A DNA stretch of 59,431 nt, taken from Candidatus Desulfatifera sulfidica. Its GTDB lineage: Bacteria > Desulfobacterota > Desulfobulbia > Desulfobulbales > Desulfocapsaceae. This document shows positions 17,495-27,053 of this stretch, piece after piece. The position numbers and the translations under genes were made by a program. Where the stretch lies: positions 1 to 59,431 of the forward strand of contig JACNLK010000077.1 of the NCBI GenBank assembly GCA_014381505.1. Reading direction: 5' to 3'. The notes below the pieces were generated by a model. The model had not been told where the DNA came from. It saw only the letters and a program-made list of their open reading frames with translations, and ran no database searches. Numbering within the stretch: position 1 is the first letter of the stretch; every line of letters starts with the position of its first letter.

Positions 17495-19216
17495 TTAGTC
17501 TTCGGTCTTGTCTTCGTTCGCCGCAGCCTTGAGCAGGTCACCGAAGGTGGAGGGCGCTGCGCTCTCCTTCTTCTGGGCATATTCTGCGCTTGGAGCTGCT
17601 CCGCCTTCACCGTCTTCCTCAAGAGTCTTGATGGACAGACCGATTTTGCGATCAGGGGCGGAGACGTTAATGACAATGGCCTTGATGGTGTCACCCATCT
17701 GGTACATGCCCACTGGAGTCTTGATTTTCTCTTTGCTGATCTCAGAGACATGAACCAGACCTTCGATTCCTTCTTCGAGCTGAACAAAGATACCGAAATC
17801 GGTGATATTGGTGATGGTTCCTTCAATAACAGTCCCTGAGGGATAGTTATTGTAAGCGGCCTGCCATGGATCTGGCTCAAGCTGCTTGATGCCCAGGGAG
17901 AAACGCTCGTGCTCTTTGTCGATCTTGAGTACAACGGCCTGGATGGTCTGGCCCTTGGCGTATTTCTCGGAAGGATGCTTGATCCGTTCGGTCCAGGAAA
18001 GGTCAGAGACATGAATCAGGCCGTCGATGCCTTCCTCTATGCCGATGAAGACACCGAAATCGGTGATGTTTTTGACTTTACCTTCGATGATTGAGCCGAC
18101 CGGGTAGGTCTCGGTGACCAGATCCCACGGGTTGGGCAGCAGTTGCTTCATGCCGAGGGAGATACGCTTGGTCTCAGGCTCGATGTTGAGGACCATGATT
18201 TCGACTTCATCGCCAACGGTAACAATCTTGGAGGGGTGGCGCGGCTTTTTAGACCATGTCATTTCAGAGACATGAATCAGGCCTTCAACGCCTTCCTCGA
18301 GCTCCACAAAGACACCGTAGTCGGTGATGGAAACCACCTTGCCGTTGGTCTTCTCGCCCACGGGGAACTTCTCGGTGACCGTGGCCCAGGGATCAGATTT
18401 GAGCTGCTTGACGCCCAGTGAGACGCGGTCATTTGTCTTGTCGTACTTGAGGACCTTGACTTCAAGCTCCTGGCCCACTTTGTACAGTTTGGCAGGGTGT
18501 GAAACGCGGCCCCATGAGAGGTCAGTGATATGGCAGAGACCGTCCATGCCGCCCATGTCGATAAAGAGACCGTAGTCGGTGATGTTGGTGATGGCGCCGG
18601 TGATGATCTGGCCCTCTTCGAGGAGATCACGCATCTTCTCGCGGAGCTTGTTGCGCTCCTCTTCGAGGATGGCACGACGGGAGATAACCACGTTGTTGCG
18701 CTTGCGGTTGAACTTGAGGATCTGGAAGTCAAGGGTCTGGCCGATGAGGGCATCGAGATCCTTGACCGGGCGCAGATCGATCTGCGAATAGGGCAGGAAG
18801 GCCGGGACGCCAACATTGACGGACATACCGCCTTTGACGCGGTTGTCGATGGTTCCCTGAATGGTCCCGTCTTCTTCCTGGATCTTGGCAATTTCTTCCC
18901 AGACCTTGATGGCAATAGCTTTTTCCCGTGACAGCAGGAGGCCGCCTTCGTCCTTGCGGCGTTCAACAAAGACCTCGAAGGTGTCACCCACCTTGAGTTC
19001 CTCGCCTTCATTCATCTGGAATTCGGATTTGGCAATATAGCTCTCAGCCTTGTCTCCGACGTCAACGAGTACATAGTCATCTACTGTGCCGATGATGGTG
19101 CCGATGGCCACATCTCCGACGCGAACGACTGCACTGTTTTCTTCCATTTCAAAGAGTTCGGCAAAGCTGAGCTCTTCGTTGTCTTCTTGGTTGGTTTTGA
19201 TAGTTTCCTCTGTCAT
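17495..19216 (-). CDS. rpsA: 30S ribosomal protein S1
   Basis: S1 binds mRNA at the 30S platform and helps unfold structured leaders. The 573-residue product carries six S1 OB-fold repeats. The last four are strongly alike, with cores DYGLFIDMGGMDGLCHITDL, DYGVFVELEEGVEGLIHVSE, DFGVFIGIEEGIDGLIHVSD and DFGIFVQLEEGIEGLVHVSE. The C-terminal 35 residues are low complexity (GEGGAAPSAEYAQKKESAA). I chose the ATG at 19216, giving MTEETIKTNQEDNEELSF, over a TTG nine codons upstream. A well-formed promoter lies at 19308-19336, leaving a leader of about 85 bases where autoregulation by S1 could act, as in other bacteria. Confidence 0.97.
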   Translation of the reverse strand: MTEETIKTNQEDNEELSFAELFEMEENSAVVRVGDVAIGTIIGTVDDYVLVDVGDKAESYIAKSEFQMNEGEELKVGDTFEVFVERRKDEGGLLLSREKAIAIKVWEEIAKIQEEDGTIQGTIDNRVKGGMSVNVGVPAFLPYSQIDLRPVKDLDALIGQTLDFQILKFNRKRNNVVISRRAILEEERNKLREKMRDLLEEGQIITGAITNITDYGLFIDMGGMDGLCHITDLSWGRVSHPAKLYKVGQELEVKVLKYDKTNDRVSLGVKQLKSDPWATVTEKFPVGEKTNGKVVSITDYGVFVELEEGVEGLIHVSEMTWSKKPRHPSKIVTVGDEVEIMVLNIEPETKRISLGMKQLLPNPWDLVTETYPVGSIIEGKVKNITDFGVFIGIEEGIDGLIHVSDLSWTERIKHPSEKYAKGQTIQAVVLKIDKEHERFSLGIKQLEPDPWQAAYNNYPSGTVIEGTITNITDFGIFVQLEEGIEGLVHVSEISKEKIKTPVGMYQMGDTIKAIVINVSAPDRKIGLSIKTLEEDGEGGAAPSAEYAQKKESAAPSTFGDLLKAAANEDKTED

Positions 19217-19559
19217 GGGCTTCGCTCTTCTGGCAGCCTTCAATAACTGCCTGGTAAAGGTTTGTCTTGACTGACCTCAAGGCCAGTATGGATTAGGAAA
19301 ACTTTATTTTATAGCAAAGGCGAAGGCGAAAGACAAGAAATTCCTGCCTGTCTCCCGGAAAAAAACGTGGGGTCACGGTGCTGGCGATTCTTTTTGGGTC
19401 TGGTTGGTGAGCCTCACAATAAAAAATCGATGGGCTCAGTAAGCGGGGCGAAATACAATGAGTGGTGTGTCTTGGCGGGAGAGGCCGTGTATACGGTATG
19501 CTGATCGGGAGGGTGACGGTTACGGTGAAGTGATCCGGATTGTTTATGATGCCCTTTGT
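19217..19559. other. intergenic region upstream of rpsA
   Basis: This 343-base gap holds the rpsA leader and promoter (19308-19336). The rest, up to the stop codon of the bifunctional aldolase/dehydrogenase gene at 19560, shows no convincing gene, repeat or RNA. Confidence 0.5.
19308..19336 (-). promoter_or_regulatory. sigma70-type promoter for rpsA
   Basis: On the minus strand TTGTCT and TATAAA are separated by exactly 17 bases, with an AT-rich continuation after the -10. It is placed about 90 bases before the rpsA ATG. Confidence 0.65.
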
Positions 19560-21647
19560 TCAGCGGGGAAAGGCATCGGCCACGCCGCCGTCCACAGGCA
19601 GAGTGGCCCCGGTAGTCGGGGTGAGTCCTGTTGCGAAAAAGACAACAGCGTTTCCAACATGGTTGGAGGTGACCTCTGTTTTGAGCAGGTTGCGCTGGCG
19701 GTAATAGTCGCGCAGTCCTTCAGGGTCGAGGTTGCGGGAGCGCATTCGGTCGGGTCCGATCACATCCCAGAGGCCTGAGGAGATATCGTGGTCGCTGAAG
19801 ATGGCATCGGCGTTAATCATGTTGACGCGAACCCCGATCTCGGCCAGTTCCAGGGCTGCAATTTTGCCCAGTTGATGGGCCCCGGCCTTGGAGGTCGAGT
19901 ATGCACCGAAAGCGGCGCCAGGGGCAAAGACGTTTTTGGAACTGTTGATGATGATCTGGCCACTCTTCATGCCTGTGGCGTGTTGACGGCGGAAGACGGG
20001 TTCGGCTGCTTTGATGACTTGAAAGACACCCAGGAGGTTGACGTCGATGGCCTGGCGAAAATCCTTTTCATCAAGCTCGGCAAGGCGTGCCACATGTGCG
20101 ATGCCGGCATTGGGGACCAGGATGTCCAGGCCTCCGCAGTCATTGACGATACGATTGATTCCCTGCTTGACTGAGTTGATGTCGCTGACATCCATGATCA
20201 AAGGGGTGATGAGTGCTGGATTGAATTCCTGGCCCAGGAGGTCGCAGACCCGATCCAGTCGCTCCTGGTTGCGGTCGGACAGGTAGAGCCTGACTCCTGC
20301 CGCAAGGAGCTGGCGACCAATGCCGCAGGCAATGGCTCCACCGCCGCCAGTGACGAGAGCTGTGCGTCCGGTCAGGGGCAGGGAGGGCTTTTTGCCAAGC
20401 TTGGCCTGCTCCAGGCTCCAGTACTCCATGTCAAAGATTGCCCCTTCATCCAGTTCCTGGTAGGGGCCCACTCCGGCACCCAGGGTTTTGGCCCTGATGG
20501 TATGCTCGGCAATGTCGGCTGCAATTCCGGCTGCGGCCTGGCTGGTTCCTGCCGTAATCAGACCCAGTCCGGGGACCAGGATGATGCGGGGCTTTCGGTC
20601 GAGTTCAATGCGATGCAGCTTGCGCTTGTTGACCTGTCCTTGAAAATAATCATGATAGGCTTGTTCGAAGGTGGCCATGCCTTCCTGGATGGTCTGGCCC
20701 ATGGCCGTTTCGTCAAGGTTGTTCAGTTCCAGCCAGAGGGGGCGGTTTTTGGTGCGAATGACATGATCCGGGGTGAGCACGCCACTGGTCAGCCGTTCCC
20801 GGGCACCGTCTGCCGTCAGGGCTGACTGGATTTCCTGATTGTTTCTCCACTCAAGAATAAAGGGTGGTGCATTGTCTCGAGCCAGAGCGCCTCGCAGGAG
20901 GGGCAGGGCTGTCTGGGGGGACACAGGATCAACCTGTCGGCGCAGGACTGTTGTCGTTTTCCGGCAGCAGTCAAGATAATCCTCGGCCCTGCTGACTGTT
21001 TCAATCATCTGGCTGTACGCAAGGTCTGCAGTGTCGCCAAAGGTGAAGATTCCGTGGTGCAGGAGAACGATACTCCGGGCATCAGGGTGCTGCTCCTGAC
21101 AATCAGCCATGGCCTGTGCCAGCGGGAAGCCGGGCATGATCCAGCCAAGGATGGCAGTATCATTGCCCAGAACTTCGCGGAGCCTCGCCTCAGGGTCAGA
21201 GAGGTTGGTCAGGGTGACAATGGCATCGGCGTGGGTGTGGTCGATGAATTTATGGGGCAGAAAGGCGTGGACCAGTGTCTCGATGGAGGGGTTGGGGCTG
21301 GTGCTGTCCATCAGGTGTGTGCGAAACTGATTGACCATCTCTTCATCGCTGAGGCGCTCTAATACTCTGAGACGGCGCAGGTAATCTAGGTCCAGGGCGG
21401 GAAATCCCTGGGGCTCGATGGTGGCCAGGTCCCAGCCGCTCCCTTTGATATACAAAACGTCCAGCTCGTCACCGAGCAGAGTGGTGATGGTGGTTTTGAC
21501 TGAGGTGTTCCCGCCGCCATGCAGGACCAGGCTGGGTTCACGACCGATGAGCTGGGATGTGTATGTGCGCAGGCAGAGGTCTGCGGCAATATCGGGATAT
21601 CTGTCCGCGAAGGCGGTGGCCTCCCGGTGTGAATATTGATTGATCAC
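19560..21647 (-). CDS. bifunctional class II aldolase / short-chain dehydrogenase
   Basis: A 695-residue fusion. Residues 1-390 are a class II (zinc) aldolase/adducin domain of the rhamnulose-1-phosphate aldolase type, with VLHGGGNTSVKTT, the zinc-ligand FIDHTHADAI and LLHHGIFTFGD histidines. Residues 420-695 are a short-chain dehydrogenase with nucleotide loop ALVTGGGGAIACGIGRQL, NAGIAHVA and the catalytic YSTSKAG (Tyr-x-x-x-Lys). In sugar-degrading bacteria such fusions cleave a ketose phosphate and oxidise the resulting lactaldehyde. No rhamnose or fucose genes are nearby, so the substrate is open. It is followed by the zinc-ribbon/pilT pair on the same strand upstream, six bases away, which suggests a shared transcript. 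Confidence 0.88.
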   Translation of the reverse strand: MINQYSHREATAFADRYPDIAADLCLRTYTSQLIGREPSLVLHGGGNTSVKTTITTLLGDELDVLYIKGSGWDLATIEPQGFPALDLDYLRRLRVLERLSDEEMVNQFRTHLMDSTSPNPSIETLVHAFLPHKFIDHTHADAIVTLTNLSDPEARLREVLGNDTAILGWIMPGFPLAQAMADCQEQHPDARSIVLLHHGIFTFGDTADLAYSQMIETVSRAEDYLDCCRKTTTVLRRQVDPVSPQTALPLLRGALARDNAPPFILEWRNNQEIQSALTADGARERLTSGVLTPDHVIRTKNRPLWLELNNLDETAMGQTIQEGMATFEQAYHDYFQGQVNKRKLHRIELDRKPRIILVPGLGLITAGTSQAAAGIAADIAEHTIRAKTLGAGVGPYQELDEGAIFDMEYWSLEQAKLGKKPSLPLTGRTALVTGGGGAIACGIGRQLLAAGVRLYLSDRNQERLDRVCDLLGQEFNPALITPLIMDVSDINSVKQGINRIVNDCGGLDILVPNAGIAHVARLAELDEKDFRQAIDVNLLGVFQVIKAAEPVFRRQHATGMKSGQIIINSSKNVFAPGAAFGAYSTSKAGAHQLGKIAALELAEIGVRVNMINADAIFSDHDISSGLWDVIGPDRMRSRNLDPEGLRDYYRQRNLLKTEVTSNHVGNAVVFFATGLTPTTGATLPVDGGVADAFPR

Positions 21648-21653
21648 GGTCGA

Positions 21654-22349
21654 TCACTGCAGAGTGAGATTGTCAATTTCTTCCGTGAACGGATCAAACA
21701 GTTCGCGATGGTCGTTCAGGGCCCGGCGAAGAACGGTTTTGGTCATGGGCAGTTCTTTCTCATTCATGACCAGGTTGGCAGACAGGCTCAGGGCCTCCAG
21801 GTCATAAAGTGTATGAAATTCGGGACCCAGCAGGACGTAAAGGATGGATCGGCGACGGTTCATTTTCATGGCCCGCATGAATGTGTGAAAGGTGGAATCG
21901 GCAAGGCTGCTCCCTTCGTAACCTGAGTGGAGAATGACCATTTCATAACTGGAGAGGCGTAAACGCTCTTTGGCCGAACTGACCGAGTCTGGAAAAAAAG
22001 GCAGAAAGCCCAACTCTTCAATACCCGAGGCTAAAGTGGCTCGAGAGGCTGAATCGTGCATCAGAATGAGGGCCTTGGGCAGAACTTCACTCCCGCCGCT
22101 CTCTTTGTGGAGCATGATGTCCAGCCAGTCGGGATCCGGGGCTGGGGGAGGTGTTGGGGTGGATGTGTTTTGTCTGTTCGGAGACGCATCCTGTTTTTCG
22201 TTGAGAATATCGGCAGTAAGGCTGATGGGTTGACCGCAATGGGGACATTTCAAACGCAGGGTCTGCCCCGGAGTGAGTTTCTCAAGGCTGGCCCGGAGTT
22301 TGTCACCGCCCGTTATTTTTTTCTGGCAATGGTTGCAGGTAATAATCAT
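21654..22349 (-). CDS. zinc-ribbon plus receiver-like protein coupled to pilT
   Basis: I do not recognise this 231-residue protein as a named family. Residues 1-45 form a zinc ribbon (ITCNHCQKKI and LRLKCPHCGQPISL, two CxxC pairs) like those at the start of some Deltaproteobacterial gliding or sensor proteins. A Pro/Thr-rich linker (STPTPPPAPDPD) follows. Residues 92-215 resemble a degenerate response-regulator receiver fold: ALILMHDSASRATLASGIEE, then YEMVILHSGYEGSS, where the usual phospho-aspartate position is not obvious. The start codon overlaps the pilT stop by four bases (ATGA), so it is translationally coupled to the pilus ATPase and may act with it. Confidence 0.7.
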   Translation of the reverse strand: MIITCNHCQKKITGGDKLRASLEKLTPGQTLRLKCPHCGQPISLTADILNEKQDASPNRQNTSTPTPPPAPDPDWLDIMLHKESGGSEVLPKALILMHDSASRATLASGIEELGFLPFFPDSVSSAKERLRLSSYEMVILHSGYEGSSLADSTFHTFMRAMKMNRRRSILYVLLGPEFHTLYDLEALSLSANLVMNEKELPMTKTVLRRALNDHRELFDPFTEEIDNLTLQ

Positions 22350-23533
22350 GACCGTTTCCTCATCCAGGGATCCTCATCTTCCTCTTCTTCCATTTTCAAC
22401 TGGCCGGCGAGGGTTGAGGTCTCCTCGCCTCGTTCGGATTTGATCATATCCAGGCCGCGAGCCACTTCGCTGCGGTTGGATGAGTAGGACATTGCTGCCT
22501 CTTCGGTGATCTCCCCCATCTTATAGAGTTCGACCAGGTCTTGATCAAAGGTGCGCATGTCTCTTGTCGCGCCCACCTTGATGACGTTGTAGAAGGTTTT
22601 TTCCTCGGTTTCTCCGTTGATAATCAGATCCTTGATGCGCAGGGAGGTGCAGAGAATCTCCATGGCCGCGATACGGCCGCCCCCGATCTTGGGGAGCAGG
22701 CGCTGGCCCACAACCCAGCGGATTGAATCCGCCAGCCGGTTGCGGACCTGGCTTTGTTCATCCTGCTCGAACATGCCGAGGATACGGTTGATTGCTTGTC
22801 CCGTATCAATGGTATGCAGGGTCGAGATAACCAGATGCCCTGTTTCGGCGGCGGCCAGGGCGATCTCCATGGTCTCCTTGTCACGCATCTCGCCGACCAG
22901 GATGACCTTTGGTGCCTGACGCAGGGCCGCCCGCAGGCCGAGGAAAAAGTCATTGAAGTCATTCCCCAGTTCGCGCTGGTTAAAGGTCGCGAGATCACTT
23001 TGGTGCACGTATTCAATGGGGTCTTCAAGGGTCACCACATGGACCGGTCGCTCATGATTGATCTTGTCGAGCAGGGCGGCCATGGAGGTTGACTTACCGC
23101 TGCCGGTGGCGCCAGTGAACAGGATAAGTCCGTTTTTGTCCCTGGCCATCCGGTAGAATGCCTTGGGGAATTTCATGTTCTCAATGGTGGGCATCTCGTT
23201 ATTGAGGAGACGCAGGACGGTGCTCAGGTAGTTTTGCTGCTTGAAGATATTGACCCTGAACCGGGTTCCGCCCTCCAGAATGTAGGAGAGGTCGCAGGAA
23301 CCGTTTGTGATCAGATGCTGCATCAGGTGACGGTTGCCGTTGATCAGGTTGAGGGCGAAGACCTCGGTCTGAAAGGGAGTCAGTTCTGTGATCTCCGGCT
23401 CGACGGTCACCGATTTGAGTTGTCCTGATGATTCCACCTGCAGTGTTCTGCCCACGGTGAGGTTCAGGTCCGAGACATTATCATGGGCCGCGAGCATGGC
23501 TCTGATCCAATAATCGATTTCAGGTTGCTTCAT
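22346..23533 (-). CDS. type IV pilus retraction ATPase, PilT/PilU family
   Basis: The 395-residue ATPase would power pilus disassembly at the inner membrane. The N-terminal domain (SDLNLTVGRTLQVESSG) is followed by the Walker A GATGSGKST, the Asp box THVVTLEDPIEYVH-like segment read here as VVTLEDPIEYVH, the Walker B region VILVGEMRDKETMEIALAAAETGHLV with the conserved Glu, and the His box STLHTIDT. The C-terminal tail (TFDQDLVELYKMGEIT) resembles PilT and PilU. I chose ATG 23533 behind AGGGGAC rather than an upstream in-frame start. No pilin or other pil genes are in the window. PilT versus PilU cannot be separated with confidence. Confidence 0.92.
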   Translation of the reverse strand: MKQPEIDYWIRAMLAAHDNVSDLNLTVGRTLQVESSGQLKSVTVEPEITELTPFQTEVFALNLINGNRHLMQHLITNGSCDLSYILEGGTRFRVNIFKQQNYLSTVLRLLNNEMPTIENMKFPKAFYRMARDKNGLILFTGATGSGKSTSMAALLDKINHERPVHVVTLEDPIEYVHQSDLATFNQRELGNDFNDFFLGLRAALRQAPKVILVGEMRDKETMEIALAAAETGHLVISTLHTIDTGQAINRILGMFEQDEQSQVRNRLADSIRWVVGQRLLPKIGGGRIAAMEILCTSLRIKDLIINGETEEKTFYNVIKVGATRDMRTFDQDLVELYKMGEITEEAAMSYSSNRSEVARGLDMIKSERGEETSTLAGQLKMEEEEDEDPWMRKRS

Positions 23534-23557
23534 AATTGTCCCCTGGGAAAAGGAATC

Positions 23558-23586
23558 TTGCTCTCTTTTTTCTATATTGCTATACA
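23558..23586 (+). promoter_or_regulatory. possible sigma70-type promoter for ilvD
   Basis: TTGCTC and TATACA are separated by 17 bases, about 95 bases before the ilvD ATG, in the divergent gap between pilT and ilvD. Motif match only. Confidence 0.5.
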
Positions 23587-23685
23587 ATAAGTAATAAATC
23601 CAATCTTTTTTGCTACTGGTGCGCACTGGTAGTGGTCATGAATCTGCCCTGACGTGCTTGAGGGCCATATGTGAGGAGTACAAAA

Positions 23686-25524
23686 ATGTCCATTCCATTA
23701 CGTAGCGACACGACGACTCAAGGTCGGAGAATGGCCGGAGCTCGCAGTCTCTGGCGGGCCAACGGTATGACCGAGGAGCAGTTTGGTCGTCCGGTGATCG
23801 CTATAGTTAATTCTTTTACCCAGTTTGTTCCGGGTCATGTCCATCTGCATGAAGTGGGACAGCGTCTCAAAAAGCAGATTGCCGAGTTGGGCTGTTTTGC
23901 GGCTGAATTCAACTCCATTGCCATTGACGATGGAATTGCCATGGGTCATGCCGGCATGCTCTACTCTCTGCCATCCCGTGAGTTGATTGCCGACAGTGTC
24001 GAGTATATGTGCAACGCCCATACGGTTGATGCCATGATCTGTATCAGTAATTGTGACAAGATTACCCCGGGCATGCTCATGGGTGCCATGCGGCTCAATA
24101 TTCCCACGATCTTTGTCTCGGGCGGGCCCATGGAGGCCGGAGTGGATGGGGAGAAGCGGTATGATCTGGTGGATGCCATGGTCATGGCCGCGGATGAAGG
24201 GGTGAGTGATGAAGAAATTGATCGGGTGGAACGTTGTGCCTGCCCCACCTGCGGTTCCTGTTCGGGGATGTTCACTGCGAACTCCATGAACTGCCTGAAC
24301 GAGGCGCTGGGTATGGCCTTTCCTGGTAATGGAACTCTGGTGGCGACCCACAGCAGCCGCCTGTCCCTCTTTGATCAGGCAGCCAGTCGCATCGTTGAAA
24401 TGGCTGAGGCCTGGTATATGCACGAGGATGCCTCTGTCTTGCCCCGGAGCATTGCTTCCCGATCGGCCTTTATGAATTCCATGACGTTGGATATTGCCAT
24501 GGGAGGGTCGACGAACACGGTTCTTCACCTTCTGGCCATTGCCCATGCCGCTGATGTTGATTTCAGCATGGATGATATTGATCAGTTGTCGCGTAAAATT
24601 CCGAATCTGTGCAAGGTGGCGCCCTCGTCTCATTATCACATGGAGGATGTCAACCGGGCCGGCGGGATTATGGCTATTCTGGGTGAACTTGATCGGGCCG
24701 GCCTGCTCGACACCTCGGTCAGTCGTATTGACAGCCCGAGCCTGGCAGCGACTCTTGACGCCTGGGATCTTGCCCGACCCACGGCCACTGACGAGGCCCG
24801 GAGTCTGTATTTGAGCGCTCCGGCTTCATCCGGTCGTAATCTGGTCATGGGATCACAGACCACCATGTATCAGGAAGCGGATCTGGATCGAACCCAGGGG
24901 TGTATTCGTGATCTTGAGCACGCCTACAGTCTTGACGGTGGATTGGCCGTGCTGTTTGGAAATATTGCCGAGAAGGGCTGTATCGTCAAGACTGCCGGAG
25001 TTGATCCTTCCATCTTTCGTTTTCAGGGTCGGGCCCGGGTTTTTTCATCACAGGATGCAGCTTGTGCGGCTATTCTCGATGGTGTGATTGAGGCCGGAGA
25101 CGTGGTGATCATCCGTTACGAAGGGCCAAAAGGTGGACCGGGTATGCAGGAAATGCTGTATCCCACCTCTTATCTCAAGTCCGTGCATCTGGGCGCCGCC
25201 TGCGCCCTGCTGACCGATGGCCGTTTTTCCGGTGGCACTTCAGGCTTGTCCATCGGGCATGTCTCGCCTGAAGCAGCGGCCGGTGGGGCGATTGCCCTGG
25301 TGGAGGATGCTGATCAGATTGAAATTAATATCCCGGCCAGGACCATCAATGTGCAGGTCAGTGCTGACGAGCTGGCAGCACGACGGCAGAAGGAAGAGGC
25401 CAAGGGCGTTCAGGCCTTTCGCCCCCTTGACCGGGAACGCACGGTTTCAACGGCACTGAAGGCCTATGCTCTGCTTGCGGCCTCAGCCGATCAGGGTGCT
25501 GTGCGAATTGTCCCTGAAGACTGA
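23686..25524 (+). CDS. ilvD: dihydroxy-acid dehydratase
   Basis: The 612-residue Fe-S enzyme makes 2-keto acids in valine, leucine and isoleucine synthesis. Cluster-ligand cysteines are visible in [12 protein letters not shown] and [18 protein letters not shown], and the catalytic-site motif [23 protein letters not shown] is intact (core DGRFSGGT). Length matches the E. coli-type enzyme. ATG 23686 follows GAGGAG with a six to seven base spacer. It stands alone; the other ilv genes are not in the window, though a branched-chain amino acid transporter lies 17 kb downstream. Confidence 0.98.
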   Translation: MSIPLRSDTTTQGRRMAGARSLWRANGMTEEQFGRPVIAIVNSFTQFVPGHVHLHEVGQRLKKQIAELGCFAAEFNSIAIDDGIAMGHAGMLYSLPSRELIADSVEYMCNAHTVDAMICISNCDKITPGMLMGAMRLNIPTIFVSGGPMEAGVDGEKRYDLVDAMVMAADEGVSDEEIDRVERCACPTCGSCSGMFTANSMNCLNEALGMAFPGNGTLVATHSSRLSLFDQAASRIVEMAEAWYMHEDASVLPRSIASRSAFMNSMTLDIAMGGSTNTVLHLLAIAHAADVDFSMDDIDQLSRKIPNLCKVAPSSHYHMEDVNRAGGIMAILGELDRAGLLDTSVSRIDSPSLAATLDAWDLARPTATDEARSLYLSAPASSGRNLVMGSQTTMYQEADLDRTQGCIRDLEHAYSLDGGLAVLFGNIAEKGCIVKTAGVDPSIFRFQGRARVFSSQDAACAAILDGVIEAGDVVIIRYEGPKGGPGMQEMLYPTSYLKSVHLGAACALLTDGRFSGGTSGLSIGHVSPEAAAGGAIALVEDADQIEINIPARTINVQVSADELAARRQKEEAKGVQAFRPLDRERTVSTALKAYALLAASADQGAVRIVPED

Positions 25525-25696
25525 TGGTGTCCTGAGCGCCTTGATCGGCCTTGTTACATGCTTGCGGCTCTTCCTTGACAGGGCGGGAGCGCTCCGGTAA
25601 ATTTCAGATTATTCTGGTGAGTTGAGCAAATCCAAGATGAAGATTTGTTTTAAGAATTTGGTTTCTTTTTGTGAATATTTAAAGACGAGGCGGACG

Positions 25697-26314
25697 ATGA
25701 GCAAGAATCAGCTGATGTTTTTTATGGTAATCCTAACCCTGTTTGGCACCATCTGGGGGTCTGTGCGCGACAAACAGGTCAAGGTGCTGAACAAGAAGAT
25801 AGCCGTCCTTGATCAGCAACTGGTTCAGGAAGGGGGCGAAGCAAGTCCGGTTGTTGTTGAACTTCAAACGCAACTGGCAGCTGAGAAGGCAGAGATTGTT
25901 CGGCTGCGGGAGCAGTTGATCGCAGGGGCGCCGGAGGGAGCGTTTGCGGATCCGGCAGAACTGGCCGCCTGCACCAAACGGGTTCAGCAGTTGCAGGATG
26001 CTCTGGCCGTGGCTCAGGAAAAGGCTGAACGAATGACCGCTGCCGAGGCGAAGCTTGCCTCACTCGAGGGGATGAAGAGCAAGATGGCCAATACTGTCGA
26101 TACGTACAGCGCTCAGGCGCAGGAGTTTTCGGTGGAGGTCGAAAAGAACGCTATTCACATTCAGGCCCTGGAGAAGGCTTTGGAGAATAAGAACCGGGCC
26201 CTGGGTGGCTGCAATGAAGATCTGAAACGGGCGCGTCTCAACATGGATGTTTTACTTTCTCAGATAGCGGCTCAGCAGGAGAGTCTCAGGATTCTTGAGG
26301 AGGCGAGGCAGTAG
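25697..26314 (+). CDS. membrane-anchored coiled-coil protein of unknown function
   Basis: A 205-residue protein with an N-terminal hydrophobic segment (LMFFMVILTLFGTIWG, about residues 6-21) that should anchor it in the inner membrane, followed by long heptad-like stretches rich in Glu, Lys, Gln and Leu (about 28-70, 95-150 and 155-205). ATG 25697 follows GAGG. A terminator at 26342-26381 closes the gene, so it is probably transcribed alone or with ilvD. No family recognised. Confidence 0.75.
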   Translation: MSKNQLMFFMVILTLFGTIWGSVRDKQVKVLNKKIAVLDQQLVQEGGEASPVVVELQTQLAAEKAEIVRLREQLIAGAPEGAFADPAELAACTKRVQQLQDALAVAQEKAERMTAAEAKLASLEGMKSKMANTVDTYSAQAQEFSVEVEKNAIHIQALEKALENKNRALGGCNEDLKRARLNMDVLLSQIAAQQESLRILEEARQ

Positions 26315-26341
26315 ACTGACAGGCCTGAATGAGTCAGGATG

Positions 26342-26381
26342 ACGCTGTTCGGGATTGTTGAATCTCGGGCAGCGTTTTTTT
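26342..26381 (+). terminator. rho-independent terminator
   Basis: A 15-bp stem allowing G-U pairs (left arm starting ACGCTGTTCGGGATT, right arm ending GGCAGCGT) with a GTTG loop is followed by seven T. It ends the coiled-coil gene before yedF. Confidence 0.9.
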
Positions 26382-26440
26382 ATGCCGGGTGAGTCGTCTG
26401 CTTGATTATGGTTTTGATGGGATAGGGAGGTGTATGTGTT

Positions 26441-27052
26441 ATGAAAATTATTGATTGTCGAGGGTTGAATTGTCCCGAGCCGGTTTTGAGAGCCAAGGCG
26501 GCGCTGGAACAAGGGCTGACTGAATTTGTGGTTTTGGTGGACAACCAGGCCTCGCATGATAATGTCCTGCGTTTTGCCCGCAGTCGTGAGTGCGAAGTGA
26601 CGAGTGTACAGCAGGATACGGGCTTTGAGATCCGATTGGTCGCCTCTGGTTCGACCGTGGATTCCGAGGCTGAGTTTTCGGCGGCTGATTTCCCGTGTGA
26701 GCTCCCGGTGGATAAAAAGATTGTCTATGTGATAAGCGCCGATTCCATGGGGCGCGGCAGTGATGAACTGGGCTGGGCCCTGCTTCAGACCTATGTGGCC
26801 ACCATTGGTCAACTTTCTCCGCTTCCCTGGCGTATTCTCTTCTACAACGGCGGGGTTAAACTGGTGTCTACTCCGGGCAAGGCCTTGGAGGCTCTGCAAA
26901 AACTTTCAGATCAAGGCGTTGAGATCTGGTCCTGTGGTACCTGTCTGGAATTTTTTCATCTGGAAAAGGATCTGCAGGTGGGGCAGATCACCAATATGTA
27001 CGATATTCTCGAGACCATGGCCACGGCTGACAAGCTGGTCAGTCCTTATTGA
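26441..27052 (+). CDS. yedF: sulfurtransferase-like selenium metabolism protein YedF
   Basis: The 203-residue protein joins an N-terminal TusA/SirA-like domain (DCRGLNCPEPVLRAKAAL, with the conserved CPEP cysteine) to a C-terminal DsrE-like domain. That domain has YVISADSMGRGSDELGWALLQ, FYNGGVKLV and EIWSCGTCLEFF. This layout defines YedF, which co-occurs with selenocysteine and selenouridine genes and is thought to act in selenium delivery. Start ATG 26441 sits behind GGGAGGTG. The next gene begins one base after its stop codon, so they are an operon. This fits an organism that uses selenium, as the sbtA and yajC UGA codons also suggest. Confidence 0.93.
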   Translation: MKIIDCRGLNCPEPVLRAKAALEQGLTEFVVLVDNQASHDNVLRFARSRECEVTSVQQDTGFEIRLVASGSTVDSEAEFSAADFPCELPVDKKIVYVISADSMGRGSDELGWALLQTYVATIGQLSPLPWRILFYNGGVKLVSTPGKALEALQKLSDQGVEIWSCGTCLEFFHLEKDLQVGQITNMYDILETMATADKLVSPY

Positions 27053-27053
27053 T

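Noticed and set aside
26969-26989. SECIS-like hairpin GATCTGC-AGGTGGG-GCAGATC inside yedF
   Set aside because: No in-frame UGA lies 16-37 bases upstream; the codon at that distance is TGT (Cys) in CGTC. It could be a relic of an ancestral Sec site, but by itself it shows nothing. The seven-base loop also differs.
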